From Fluviibacter phosphoraccumulans_A (lineage in GTDB: Bacteria; Pseudomonadota; Gammaproteobacteria; Burkholderiales; Rhodocyclaceae): a stretch of 64,000 bases of DNA. Position 1 is the first letter of the stretch. Each line of letters opens with the position of its first letter. Both the position numbers and the translations under genes were made by a program. Below, one piece after another: positions 44,834-53,512 of this stretch. The stretch is taken from the NCBI GenBank assembly GCA_036287865.1, contig CP126743.1:682001-746000 (forward strand). Direction: 5' to 3'. Below the pieces are notes generated by a model, which saw only the letters and a program-made list of their open reading frames with translations, searched no databases and was not told where the DNA came from.

Positions 44834-45997
44834 GCAGCCTCAAGCCTCTCCCGGACTTTGGACCGTAGTAGTTCAATCGCTTGAAGCAGCGCGAAATATT
44901 CGGCCTCAGATCCTACCGGTACACGCACATTGATAGCTTCCCTATTGAGATTACTCAATCGGCCAGCAATTCGAGTTAGTTCACTGGTAGGAGGGTTCTT
45001 TTCGCAGAGGAATAACTAGGTGCCTAGAAGTTCTTCGTATAAACGGCGATGCTTAATTTGATACCGAATTTCACGCAGCTTGAAATTGAGCTTGGCCAGT
45101 GGATAAGTGAAAGCGATATCGAGAGGATTAGTGCCCACATACGGTTTATAAAACCAGCCAGCCAGAATGGAAGATATCGCATTCCAGGAGGAACGCCGTA
45201 GTCATAGTAATGGAGGGCTGTTGGACTAGCCTCAACCGTTGGGTCAACATACGCAGGAAACTCGCCGCGCTTGGAGAAAAACAAAAAGGGAGAGGATCGC
45301 TGCAAGCATCTGGAATGGAGAGCAATTGCGTGTTGGAGTCTCTTAACAGAGATTGCACGGCCTGATCATGATAGGCAGCAACTTTCACGAGGGCGTCTAA
45401 CTTGCCATCAAGGAAAGCCTGCAAATTTTCAGGATAGGAACCTAAGACCAGGTTGGGGAGTTTGGTTGAATCTATACCGTTTAGTTGCATCACTTCATGA
45501 AAGAGCTTCTGTGTGCCGCCCAGTTTGGGGACGACACCGACACGCAAATGGCTTAAATCTTCAAAACTTGATGGGTTCTTGGGAAGATTTTTTTGGTAGA
45601 AAATCCATAACGGCTCATGCGCGATACTGCCTAGTGAATAAAATCGAGATGATTCTTTAGGATCAAGAGATCCACCTTGCAGGAAAGCGATCCGGACATT
45701 CTGATCGTTTTTGGCCAATAGCTCTGCATTCTCTAACGATCCTGATGCTTCGACTAGCAGGTCTACACCATTGTCCCTGAAATAGCGTGAGAAGTTCTCG
45801 GCGGTCTTCCAATAGGCCCCATTCTGATCGCCCACCGCGATCGCAATGCTGCGGGGCGGGAACGGATTGAGATAGTAGATAAGCGCACCTAGCAGAACGA
45901 CTAATATGATGATTAGCCAGCGCTGCTCGATCAGAAGCTCCCTAACAGCCAGAAGCTCTTCTTTGATAATTAGCCTGAGATAGGCAAAGGTATTCAT
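44830..45997 (-). pseudogene. membrane-anchored TAXI-family TRAP transporter receptor, deletion and nonsense
   Basis: From the ATG at 45997 the frame reads an N-terminal membrane helix (WLIIILVVLLGALIYYL) and the TAXI receptor domain (SIAIAVGDQNGAYWKTAENF, RVGVVPKLGGTQKLFHEVMQ). After LLSIPDA about 60 residues seem deleted, and the frame shifts to FFSKRGEFPAYVDPTVEASP and YLPFWLAGFINRMWA. A further shift near 45110 leads to LAKLNFKLREIRYQIKHRRL. TAG near 45016-45018 interrupts before CEKNPPTSELTRIAGRLSNL, which ends at 44830. The protein would have bound a carboxylate or other solute in the periplasm. No TRAP permease genes lie nearby. Confidence 0.8.
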
Positions 45998-46012
45998 TTG
46001 GTAGTCATTCAA

Positions 46013-46043
46013 CAAAAAAGGCCATCTGCACCGCAGATGGCCT
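46013..46043 (-). terminator. terminator after the PHA-synthase-like gene
   Basis: An 11-base-pair perfect stem (AGGCCATCTGC / GCAGATGGCCT) with a 3-base loop is followed on the minus strand by TTTTTTG. It separates the hydrolase gene from the TAXI gene. Confidence 0.85.
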
Positions 46044-46069
46044 TGGCTCAACCCTGTTTAGGCTGCAAA

Positions 46070-47033
46070 CTATTCGGCAAGACGTTTCTTCTCTTTTTGG
46101 AAGCCTGGTTGGGCAAAGATAAAATGCCCGCCCACAAAAATGTCCTGCTCAAACGATGCAAATTGCTGAGGTACTGTAGAACCGTACTCCACAATCGAGG
46201 CTGAAGGCGTTACGAGTACGTCACTATCGCCCACCATATTGTAGAAGTGGATGTTTTTGACGTTGCACTTGAAGTGGAACCCTTGGCCATCCTCGGTTTG
46301 TGTTTTCTCAAAGGCCTCTTCTAAAAGATCCATAAATGCCGCAAAAGGCACCCAACGATCGTCTGTCGTTAATTGCACCATTTCGGTTAGCATTGTTTGG
46401 CCTTCGGATGCGAACTGCTCCCACGACCACTCAAGTAGAGACTTGCTAATGCCTTGCATGAGATAGGCGTCAAGCGTGAATAAAGAGATACCTGAATCAT
46501 GCATCACCTTGCGGAACGGCTTCATTTGCTTGTAGAAATTCAGGAATGTTTTGGCAATGCCTAAATCCCGTGCCCCAAGGATCTGGGAGCCGTAAAAGGC
46601 GACCTTGTTGAATTTTTTGGCAAAGTTTTTGTCCGCCTGGGTATTCTTATTGATCATGTGTGCAGCCAATATGCCACCAATACAGATGCCGAAAATGTTC
46701 AGGCTATCCGTTTTGTACTCTTTTAGTAGTGGAAGTGCTGCCTTGTCTCGAAGCGTGTCGCAGATCTGATCTACACCCCAACCGCTGAGTGTAAAGAGTG
46801 TGTCTTTGCCCCAGTACATGAGGTACACATCAAAACCTTTGTGGTTAAAGTACTCCACGAAGCTATCCCCGATTGGGGACGCAACCATAAGCCCGCGTCA
46901 TTATCGAGCAGTTCAAGATTATGGGTTTTTCTTGGCGCTTCTTAGCCTTAGTCGGAAACTTCCAGATGTTGATGTGTTCATCTTGGTAGTATGGAATAGC
47001 GTGAGCGGCTTCGTAGTAACGAGAATCGAGCAT
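46070..47033 (-). pseudogene. PHA-synthase-like alpha/beta hydrolase, 1-nt frameshift near the N-terminus
   Basis: From the ATG at 47033, with AAAGGA upstream, the frame reads MLDSRYYEAAHAIPYYQDEH to PIILNCSIMTRAY, then shifts by one base near 46890. The second frame gives SPIGDSFVEYFNHKGFDVYL, the lipase-like box FGICIGG with a Cys nucleophile, GDSDVLVTP and GGHFIF, the Cys-Asp-His triad of PhaC-type enzymes. The total would be about 320 residues, close to the class III catalytic subunit size. No phaE, phaA or phaB is seen nearby, so polyester synthesis is not assured. The 272-codon second frame alone keeps all catalytic residues. Confidence 0.78.
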
Positions 47034-47126
47034 GTTGTTTCCTTTGATGTAATGGAATCATGCTACGCCAATTTGTTTCTGATAAATGTGAATGTTTGTT
47101 TTCTTTGATCTAGATCAACAAAGTAA

Positions 47127-47154
47127 AACGCCGTAGGGGTTAGGCTACGGCGTT
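47127..47154 (-). terminator. terminator after tRNA-Ile2
   Basis: A perfect 10-base-pair stem (AACGCCGTAG / CTACGGCGTT) with an 8-base loop is followed on the minus strand by TTACTTTG. It lies 4 bases after the tRNA end and would close the rpoD-tRNA transcript. Confidence 0.8.
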
Positions 47155-47158
47155 GGTT

Positions 47159-47237
<79 letters not shown>

Positions 47238-47246
47238 GGTTAAGCT

Positions 47247-49757
47247 TTAGTTGTTGGTATCAACGAAGCTGCGCAGCTTGTCCGAATGGGAAGGGTGGCG
47301 CAGCTTGCGCAGTGCCTTGGCTTCGATCTGGCGGATACGCTCACGCGTAACGTCAAACTGTTTGCCCACTTCTTCCAGCGTGTGGTCTGTGTTCATTTCG
47401 ATACCGAAGCGCATACGCAGCACCTTGGCTTCCCTTTGCGTCAGGCTGTCCAGGATGTCCTTGGTTACGGTATGCAAGCTGGCATTGAGCGCTGCTTCCA
47501 GTGGTGACAAGGTGGCCTGGTCTTCGATGAAGTCGCCCAGATGTGAATCGTCGTCGTCGCCGATTGGTGTTTCCATGGAGATCGGTTCCTTGGCGATCTT
47601 GAGGATTTTGCGGATTTTGTCTTCCGGCATTTCCATCTTGATGGCTAGGGTGGCAGGATCCGGTTCGAAACCGGTTTCCTGCAGAATCTGACGCGAAATA
47701 CGATTCATCTTGTTGATGGTTTCGATCATGTGCACCGGGATACGGATTGTGCGGGCCTGGTCAGCGATAGAACGTGTGATGGCCTGACGAATCCACCAGG
47801 TGGCATAGGTCGAGAACTTGTAACCGCGACGGTATTCGAACTTGTCTACGGCCTTCATCAGACCGATGTTGCCCTCCTGGATAAGATCCAGGAATTGCAG
47901 ACCGCGGTTAGTGTACTTCTTGGCGATGGAGATAACGAGGCGCAGGTTGGCTTCGGTCATTTCCTTCTTGGCGGCACGTGCGTGACGTTCGCCCTTGGTC
48001 ATTTGCTTGTTGATCTCGCGCACTTCGGCCAGCGTGATGCCAAGGTTCTCTTCCATGGCAATCAGCTTCTTCTGCCATTCGTGAACCGCGGGAACATTGC
48101 GCTCGAGAATGCCCTGAATGTGCTTTGGCGCGTTGGCTACTTCCTTTTCAATCCACTTCAGATTGACGATGTTGGGAGGGAAGGTCTTGATGAAGTGGTC
48201 ACGCGGCATGTTGCACTTGTCGACACAGATCGACAGCACAGTTCGTTCTGCGCGGCGAATCTGATCCATCAGTGCGCGAACCCGGTCACAAAGTTTTTCA
48301 ATGGTGCGCGAGTTGAAGCGGATGTTGAGCAGCTCTGCCGTGATCTGCTTGCGGGCGCGCTGATAGTTTGGATCTGTAGTGCCCTTGGCTTTAAGCGCCT
48401 TCAGTTCCTTGCTGTGCAGGGCTTCGATTTTGGCGAAACGCTCTAGCGCAGCTTCTTTCAGTTTGGCGAGTGATGCAGCCTTGGCTTCGCCGCTATCTTC
48501 TTCGTCAGCGTCGTCGTCCTCTTCGGCGGCAGCTGCAGCGGCAGCCGCGGCGGCGGCAATCATTTGCTGCTCTGCTTCCAGATCAACCAGGCCACCGACC
48601 AGTTCGTCGATCTTCATTTCATCGGTAGCCACTTTCTTGGCCATGTTGATGATTTCTGTCACGACGATCGGGCAGGCGCTAATGGCTTGAACCATATCGC
48701 GCAAACCGCCTTCGATCTTTTTGGCGATAACGATTTCGCCTTCGCGGGTGAGTAGCTCAACGGTACCCATTTCGCGCATGTACATGCGAACCGGGTCAGT
48801 CGTGCGGCCAAATTCGGCATCAACCGTAGCCAGCGCTTGTTCCGCTTGCTCTTCAATCGCTTCATCGTCAGCAACTGGTGCAGCAGCATCGGTCATCAGC
48901 ATATCTTCAGCGGCAGGGGCTTCGTCGAATACACGAATGCCCATGTCATTGAAGGTGGTAATCATGGCTTCTACCTGCTCGGCTTCCATTACAGTGTCGG
49001 GCAGGTGGTCATTAATTTCGGTGTGCGTCAGGTAGCCACGTTCTTTACCCATTTTGATCAGGGCAGTAATGGGGGCCTTGCGCTCTTCCGGCGAGATTTG
49101 CTGTACAGCCGTTGTGCCAAGCAGGCGTTTGCTGTCTTTGCACTTAGCTTTGCCTTTGCCGGTAGTTGCTTCTTCAACGGCAGGGGCAGGCGCGGGAGCT
49201 ACTACGGGTTTTGCTTCGGCTTTTTTGGCAGACTCTGGCTTGGCCGGCGGTGTTGCTTTTGTCGGTGCTTTTGCAGGGGCGGCGGCCTTCGGTGTTGCTA
49301 GCTTGGCAACGGCTTTGGCGGGTGCTTTAGCCGGTGCCTTGGCCGCAGGTGCTTTCGCCACGGCCTTGCTTACTGGTTTGGCGGCTGGTTTAGCAACCGG
49401 CTTGGCAGTTGGCTTTTTGGCAGCAGGTTTAGCGGCAACTTTTACAGGTGATTTAGGAGCGGGTTTCTTAGGGATCGGCTTGGCAGCAGCCTTTACAGGT
49501 GCTTTGCTCTTGGTGGCCGGCTTAGTTGTTTTTGTTGTCGTTGCTTTGGTCACAGTTTTCTTGGGTGCAGCCGCTTTCACCGGGGCCTTTTTGGCAACAG
49601 GCTTGGCAGGTGCTTTTTTTACTGGTGCCTTCGCAACAGATTTGCTCACAGGCTTGGCCGCGGGTTTGCTGGCTTTAACCGCAACTTTTTTGGCTGGCGC
49701 ACTCTTGGCGACAGGTTTGGCGGTTTTCTTTGCAGCAGTCTTGGGTTTTGTGGCCAT
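47247..49757 (-). CDS. rpoD: RNA polymerase primary sigma factor RpoD
   Basis: RpoD directs RNA polymerase to housekeeping promoters. From the ATG at 49757 the product has 836 residues. The first 200 or so are a Lys/Ala/Pro-rich repeat (PAKK, KPAAK, KAPAK units). Region 1.1, an acidic poly-Ala stretch (AAAAAAAAAEEDDDADEEDS), the non-conserved domain, region 2 (YATWWIRQAITRSIADQART) and region 4 (VTRERIRQIEAKALRKLRHP) follow. A TTG at 49829, with GAGGGAG 6 bases upstream, would add 24 residues and cannot be excluded. It ends 9 bases before tRNA-Ile2. Confidence 0.95.
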   Translation of the reverse strand: MATKPKTAAKKTAKPVAKSAPAKKVAVKASKPAAKPVSKSVAKAPVKKAPAKPVAKKAPVKAAAPKKTVTKATTTKTTKPATKSKAPVKAAAKPIPKKPAPKSPVKVAAKPAAKKPTAKPVAKPAAKPVSKAVAKAPAAKAPAKAPAKAVAKLATPKAAAPAKAPTKATPPAKPESAKKAEAKPVVAPAPAPAVEEATTGKGKAKCKDSKRLLGTTAVQQISPEERKAPITALIKMGKERGYLTHTEINDHLPDTVMEAEQVEAMITTFNDMGIRVFDEAPAAEDMLMTDAAAPVADDEAIEEQAEQALATVDAEFGRTTDPVRMYMREMGTVELLTREGEIVIAKKIEGGLRDMVQAISACPIVVTEIINMAKKVATDEMKIDELVGGLVDLEAEQQMIAAAAAAAAAAAEEDDDADEEDSGEAKAASLAKLKEAALERFAKIEALHSKELKALKAKGTTDPNYQRARKQITAELLNIRFNSRTIEKLCDRVRALMDQIRRAERTVLSICVDKCNMPRDHFIKTFPPNIVNLKWIEKEVANAPKHIQGILERNVPAVHEWQKKLIAMEENLGITLAEVREINKQMTKGERHARAAKKEMTEANLRLVISIAKKYTNRGLQFLDLIQEGNIGLMKAVDKFEYRRGYKFSTYATWWIRQAITRSIADQARTIRIPVHMIETINKMNRISRQILQETGFEPDPATLAIKMEMPEDKIRKILKIAKEPISMETPIGDDDDSHLGDFIEDQATLSPLEAALNASLHTVTKDILDSLTQREAKVLRMRFGIEMNTDHTLEEVGKQFDVTRERIRQIEAKALRKLRHPSHSDKLRSFVDTNN

Positions 49758-49873
49758 AGCAGCATCCGTAGCATCTTTGCGACGCGAGGGTTGAACATGA
49801 GGATTAAGCGTCAGTTTCCAGTTCGACAAAATACGCTCCCTCTTGAGTCAAGTAGAAAAACAGTAAACCATTA

Positions 49874-49879
49874 ATTATA
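49874..49879 (-). promoter_or_regulatory. -10 element upstream of rpoD
   Basis: A perfect TATAAT reads toward rpoD inside the 160-base gap between dnaG and rpoD. The -35 is unclear. It would allow rpoD to be transcribed separately from rpsU-yqeY-dnaG. Confidence 0.5.
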
Positions 49880-49920
49880 CACGAAAATTAGCCTAATTTC
49901 TGGGCAAGATCCGTGCCAGA

Positions 49921-51696
49921 TCAGTGTCTGCGCCCCGTTCTGCCCAGCTGTTGCAGGGTTTGCAGGAGCTCAGCGTATCGTGCCTTTTCCGGTGCGCTCA
50001 GTGAGCCGCGCTGGGCTGCCTGTTGCAGGGCAGACAGCTCGGCGTCTAGCTGGTCGCGTTCCATTTGAGCCACGATGCCTTCCAATTCTGCGCCCAGGGC
50101 TTCTTTTTCAAGGGGTTCGCTGAGCAAACTGGCAAAAATTTCTGCGAGCAAGGGGGCGTCTTCAGAACCGCGCAGGCGCTCGAGCAGTTCTGAAGGCTGC
50201 AAATTCGCCGCGAGGTGCGGTAGTAGCCGGTTCAAACTGGCTGCCAAAGGATCGTTGCTTGGCAACGTGGCCAGCAAAGATGGTTTGATGGTGCCGGTCA
50301 GGTCAGGTGCTTGTACCAGAACGCGCAATAGACGTCTGAGGATGGATAGTGCCTGTCTCGGCGCGCGGGCAGGGGCCGTATTTTGGGGCGCTGCCTGGCG
50401 CGAAAGTTCACAACCGCGCTCTACTTCGCTCGGTTGTAATCCGGTTTTTTCAGCAAGCTGCTTAACGATCTGTAAACGCAGCATGGGCGTTTGAATTCTC
50501 TGAAGCAATGGTTTTGCTTCAGCAAGCAGTTTGGCACGACCCTCTACGCTGGTCAGATCGACATGGCTGGTAAGTGTTTGAAGGAGAAACTCCGAAAGCG
50601 GTGTTGCTCTATCGATAGCGGCCTGGAACGCCTCTTTGCCTAGATCGCGTACGTAGCTATCCGGGTCGTGTTCCGGTGGCAGAAAGGCAAACGCCAGTAC
50701 CTTCTGTTCGGCCAGTGCTTCCAGGCTGTTTTCCAAAGCGCGCCAGGCGGCTTTGCGACCGGCTGTGTCGCCGTCAAAGCAGAAGACCACCCGGTCGACC
50801 ATGCGCAAGAGTTTGCGCACATGTGTCGTCGTTGTTGCCGTGCCGAGTGTTGCTACCGCGTTACCGATGCCGTGTTGTGCGAGTGCCACGACATCCATAT
50901 AGCCTTCGACAACGATCACGGTATCTGTCTGGCGGCAGGCTTCGCGTGCTTGCGGCAAGCCGAAGACTTCTCGGCTCTTTTCAAAGAGCGGTGTTTCAGG
51001 TGAATTCAGGTATTTCGGTTCGCCATGGTCAAGAATGCGCCCACCAAAGGCGATGACCTGGCCCTTCTGGTCGAGAATCGGGAACATGACCCGATCACGA
51101 AAACGATCGTAGCGCCGTTTCTGTTCGTTCTCGATTACCAGGCCGGCTTTGAGTAACGACTGAAATGCAGGGGTGTCGTATTCAGGAAAGCTAGGGCGCA
51201 GGTTCTGCCAGCCATCAGGTGCATAGCCAATGCCAAAGCGGGCGGCAATTTCACCAGTTAGCTCGCGACCCTTCAGGTAGTTGATGGCCCGTGGCGATTT
51301 TTTAAGCTCGTCCCGGTAGAACTTGTGTGCCTTGAGCATCACGTCTAGCAGTGAAGGGCCTTCTTCGCTATTAGATGCCGCTTTGCGGAAGGCTTTATCG
51401 TTGTCTTCCTGCGGCACGGTTAAACCGCAATGACGCGCCAGATCTTCGATGGCATCCGGGAAGCTGAGTCCTTGGTGTTCCATCAGGAAGCCAATTGCTG
51501 TCCCGTGGGCGCCGCAGCCGAAGCAGTGATAAAACTGCTTGCTGGGGCTGACGGTAAAGGAGGGCGACTTCTCTTTGTGAAACGGGCAGCAGGCCGCGTA
51601 ATTGGCACCGGCTTTTTTGAGCGGCACAACGCGGTCGATTATCTCGACGATATCCGTGCGGGCAAGCAGCTCCTGGATAAATGATTCGGGAATCAT
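49921..51696 (-). CDS. dnaG: DNA primase
   Basis: DnaG makes RNA primers for replication. The 591-residue protein has the zinc-binding domain with CCPFHKEKSPSFTVS and FYHCFGCGAHG, the catalytic TOPRIM domain with TVIVVEGYMDVVAL and CFDGDTAGRKA, and a C-terminal helicase-binding domain. The ATG at 51696 gives MIPESFIQELLARTDIVEII, the normal family start. It is part of the rpsU-yqeY-dnaG-rpoD macromolecular-synthesis cluster, 21 bases after yqeY. Confidence 0.96.
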   Translation of the reverse strand: MIPESFIQELLARTDIVEIIDRVVPLKKAGANYAACCPFHKEKSPSFTVSPSKQFYHCFGCGAHGTAIGFLMEHQGLSFPDAIEDLARHCGLTVPQEDNDKAFRKAASNSEEGPSLLDVMLKAHKFYRDELKKSPRAINYLKGRELTGEIAARFGIGYAPDGWQNLRPSFPEYDTPAFQSLLKAGLVIENEQKRRYDRFRDRVMFPILDQKGQVIAFGGRILDHGEPKYLNSPETPLFEKSREVFGLPQAREACRQTDTVIVVEGYMDVVALAQHGIGNAVATLGTATTTTHVRKLLRMVDRVVFCFDGDTAGRKAAWRALENSLEALAEQKVLAFAFLPPEHDPDSYVRDLGKEAFQAAIDRATPLSEFLLQTLTSHVDLTSVEGRAKLLAEAKPLLQRIQTPMLRLQIVKQLAEKTGLQPSEVERGCELSRQAAPQNTAPARAPRQALSILRRLLRVLVQAPDLTGTIKPSLLATLPSNDPLAASLNRLLPHLAANLQPSELLERLRGSEDAPLLAEIFASLLSEPLEKEALGAELEGIVAQMERDQLDAELSALQQAAQRGSLSAPEKARYAELLQTLQQLGRTGRRH

Positions 51697-51717
51697 CTCG
51701 GTCGCCTGCTGAGGTTG

Positions 51718-51978
51718 TTAGCCCTGGAGCGCTGCTTTAACGCGTTGCGAAACGGCCGCAAGGTCGATCTTGCCGGCGAGCTGGGGCTTCAGAATGCCCA
51801 TGACTTTACCCATGTCGGCAGCAACGGCGGCATCGTCTAGCGTGATGCGTTCATCGACTTCGCGCTGTTTAATGGCGGCCATCAGCAGGCGGATGGCGTT
51901 GAGGTGCTCTGTTTCGCGCGCCTTCATGGCGGCTTTCATGTCGTCCTGGATGCGGTCTTTGAGGCTGGTCGTAGTCAT
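51718..51978 (-). CDS. yqeY: GatB/YqeY-like protein with an internal in-frame deletion
   Basis: YqeY proteins are small helical proteins related to the C-terminal domain of GatB; their role is not firmly known. The start MTTTSLKDRIQDDMKAAMKA and RLLMAAIKQREVDERITLDD are typical. The end MADMGKVMG-like block (AADMGKVMGILKPQLAGKID) and VSQRVKAALQG are also typical. But the protein has only 86 residues against about 148, because the middle (after ITLDDAAV) is missing without loss of frame. It may be a non-functional remnant or a shortened form. It lies between rpsU and dnaG. Confidence 0.85.
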   Translation of the reverse strand: MTTTSLKDRIQDDMKAAMKARETEHLNAIRLLMAAIKQREVDERITLDDAAVAADMGKVMGILKPQLAGKIDLAAVSQRVKAALQG

Positions 51979-52002
51979 GAGTGGCTCAATCAGGAGAGGG
52001 GT

Positions 52003-52044
52003 ATTAAAACGGCAAAAGCCACCGGGGTAACCGACGGTTTTGCC
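52003..52044 (-). terminator. terminator after rpsU
   Basis: On the minus strand GGCAAAA and TTTTGCC close an imperfect GC-rich stem, followed by GTTTTAAT. It lies 25 bases after the rpsU stop and may only partly stop reading into yqeY. Confidence 0.6.
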
Positions 52045-52068
52045 TGATTCTTGCGAATTGCTCTGTAA

Positions 52069-52281
52069 TTAGTAGAGCTTGCGTGGCAGCTGTTGGCTGC
52101 GCAGACGCTTGTGCAGACGCTTTACAGCAGCTGCCAGCTTACGCTTACGCTCAGCTGTTGGCTTTTCGTAGAACTCACGAGCGCGCAGTTCGGTCAGCAG
52201 GCCGGTTTTTTCGACTGTGCGCTTGAAGCGGCGCATGGCGACTTCGAACGGCTCATTTTCTTTTACGCGAACGATAGGCAT
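52069..52281 (-). CDS. rpsU: 30S ribosomal protein S21
   Basis: S21 is a small basic protein of the 30S subunit needed for initiation. The 70-residue product MPIVRVKENEPFEVAMRRFK with the Lys/Arg-rich end LHKRLRSQQLPRKLY is full length and characteristic. It heads the rpsU-yqeY-dnaG-rpoD series and diverges from tsaD. The 150-base gap between the two starts must hold promoters for both. A TACAAT at about 52419-52424 could serve tsaD but would give a very short leader. Confidence 0.97.
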   Translation of the reverse strand: MPIVRVKENEPFEVAMRRFKRTVEKTGLLTELRAREFYEKPTAERKRKLAAAVKRLHKRLRSQQLPRKLY

Positions 52282-52432
52282 TCAATCAACTCCAATTGTT
52301 TTGAGTGCTGATCCGGCTAAAATAGGTGCCAGATCAGGGGATGAAATCTGTAGAACTGATTAGTCTACGACAAAACCTCGAAAATTCCAAATATTCCTGT
52401 GTGTGAGTCTGAAGTCGTTACAATATCGCCCC

Positions 52433-53512
52433 ATGAATCAAGTTGTTTCCAATCTGCGCAAACCATCTGTCGTACTGGGGGTTGAATCCTCCTGTGACGA
52501 GACCGGTATAGCCTTGGTGACCCTGGATACCGTGAGCGGCGCCCCCCGTTTGCTGGGGCAAGCGCTGCATACCCAGGTGGCTATGCATGCCGCCTACGGC
52601 GGCGTGGTGCCGGAACTGGCTTCTCGAGATCATATCCGGTGGGTGGTGCCGCTCCTACGTCAGGCTCTGGCAGAGGCGAATATGCCGCTGGCGGAGGTTG
52701 GTGCCATTGCTTATACCTCCGGGCCAGGTTTAGCGGGTGCCTTGTTGGTGGGCAGTGCGTTTGCCGAAGCGCTGGCCTTCGCCCTTGAAAAGCCGGTATT
52801 GCCCGTGCATCACCTGGAAGGCCATCTATTATCTCCGCTGTTGGCAGCGACACCGCCCGAGTTTCCGTTTGTGGCATTGCTGGTGTCCGGTGGTCATACC
52901 CAGTTAATGCGGGTTACCAAGGTCGGCGAATATGAGTTGCTGGGTGAAACGCTGGACGATGCTGCGGGAGAGGCCTTTGATAAAACCGCCAAGTTACTGG
53001 GGCTGGGCTATCCCGGCGGGCCGGCATTGTCGAAGTTGGCAGAAACGGCCGATCCTGCGTTGGTGGCGGAGATCAAATTACCCCGCCCCATGTTGCACTC
53101 AGGGGATCTGGAATTCAGTTTTGCTGGTTTAAAAACGGCGGTGCTCACTAAAGTGAAAGCAGAAACGGCAGTGGGTGCGTTAAGCGAGCCTATGCGTGCT
53201 GCATTGGCCGCAGCTGTTGAACAGGCGATTATTGATGTGCTGGTGGCTAAATCTGTGCAGGCACTCAAGCAAACTGGATTGTCGCGCCTGGTTATGGCGG
53301 GTGGTGTGGGTGCCAATCGGCATTTGCGAGAAACGCTGGTCACGGCTTGTAAGCGACGCAAGGCAGAGGTCTATTTCCCTGAGCTTGCTTTGTGTACCGA
53401 TAACGGCGCCATGATTGCGCTGGCAGGCTTGTTACGGCTGGTGGATGGTGCGATCCCTAAAACAGCGGGTAGTTTCTCGGTGAAGTCGCGCTGTCCGCTG
53501 ATAGACGCTTAA
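52433..53512 (+). CDS. tsaD: tRNA N6-threonylcarbamoyladenosine transferase TsaD
   Basis: TsaD transfers the threonylcarbamoyl group to A37 of tRNAs reading ANN codons, with TsaB and TsaE. The 359-residue product starts at the ATG at 52433; a GTG ten codons upstream is also open but less likely. The motif VLGVESSCDETGIALV starts the ASKHA fold. The metal site HHLEGH, the Gly-rich LLVSGGHTQL, GEAFDKTAKLLGLGYPGG and VMAGGVGAN follow. It converges on plsY with a 4-base overlap. Confidence 0.96.
   Translation: MNQVVSNLRKPSVVLGVESSCDETGIALVTLDTVSGAPRLLGQALHTQVAMHAAYGGVVPELASRDHIRWVVPLLRQALAEANMPLAEVGAIAYTSGPGLAGALLVGSAFAEALAFALEKPVLPVHHLEGHLLSPLLAATPPEFPFVALLVSGGHTQLMRVTKVGEYELLGETLDDAAGEAFDKTAKLLGLGYPGGPALSKLAETADPALVAEIKLPRPMLHSGDLEFSFAGLKTAVLTKVKAETAVGALSEPMRAALAAAVEQAIIDVLVAKSVQALKQTGLSRLVMAGGVGANRHLRETLVTACKRRKAEVYFPELALCTDNGAMIALAGLLRLVDGAIPKTAGSFSVKSRCPLIDA

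Noticed and set aside
47730..48446. 238-codon open frame on the plus strand opposite rpoD
   Set aside because: It lies fully antisense to conserved sigma regions and resembles no family.
49054..49794. 246-codon open frame on the plus strand opposite rpoD
   Set aside because: It is the complement of the Lys/Ala-rich repeat; its Ala/Gly/Leu-rich composition is a mirror of rpoD codons.
52316..52332. sigma-54-like TGGCAC...GC sequence upstream of rpsU
   Set aside because: The spacing between the GG and GC elements is one base too long, and rpsU is not a sigma-54 type gene.
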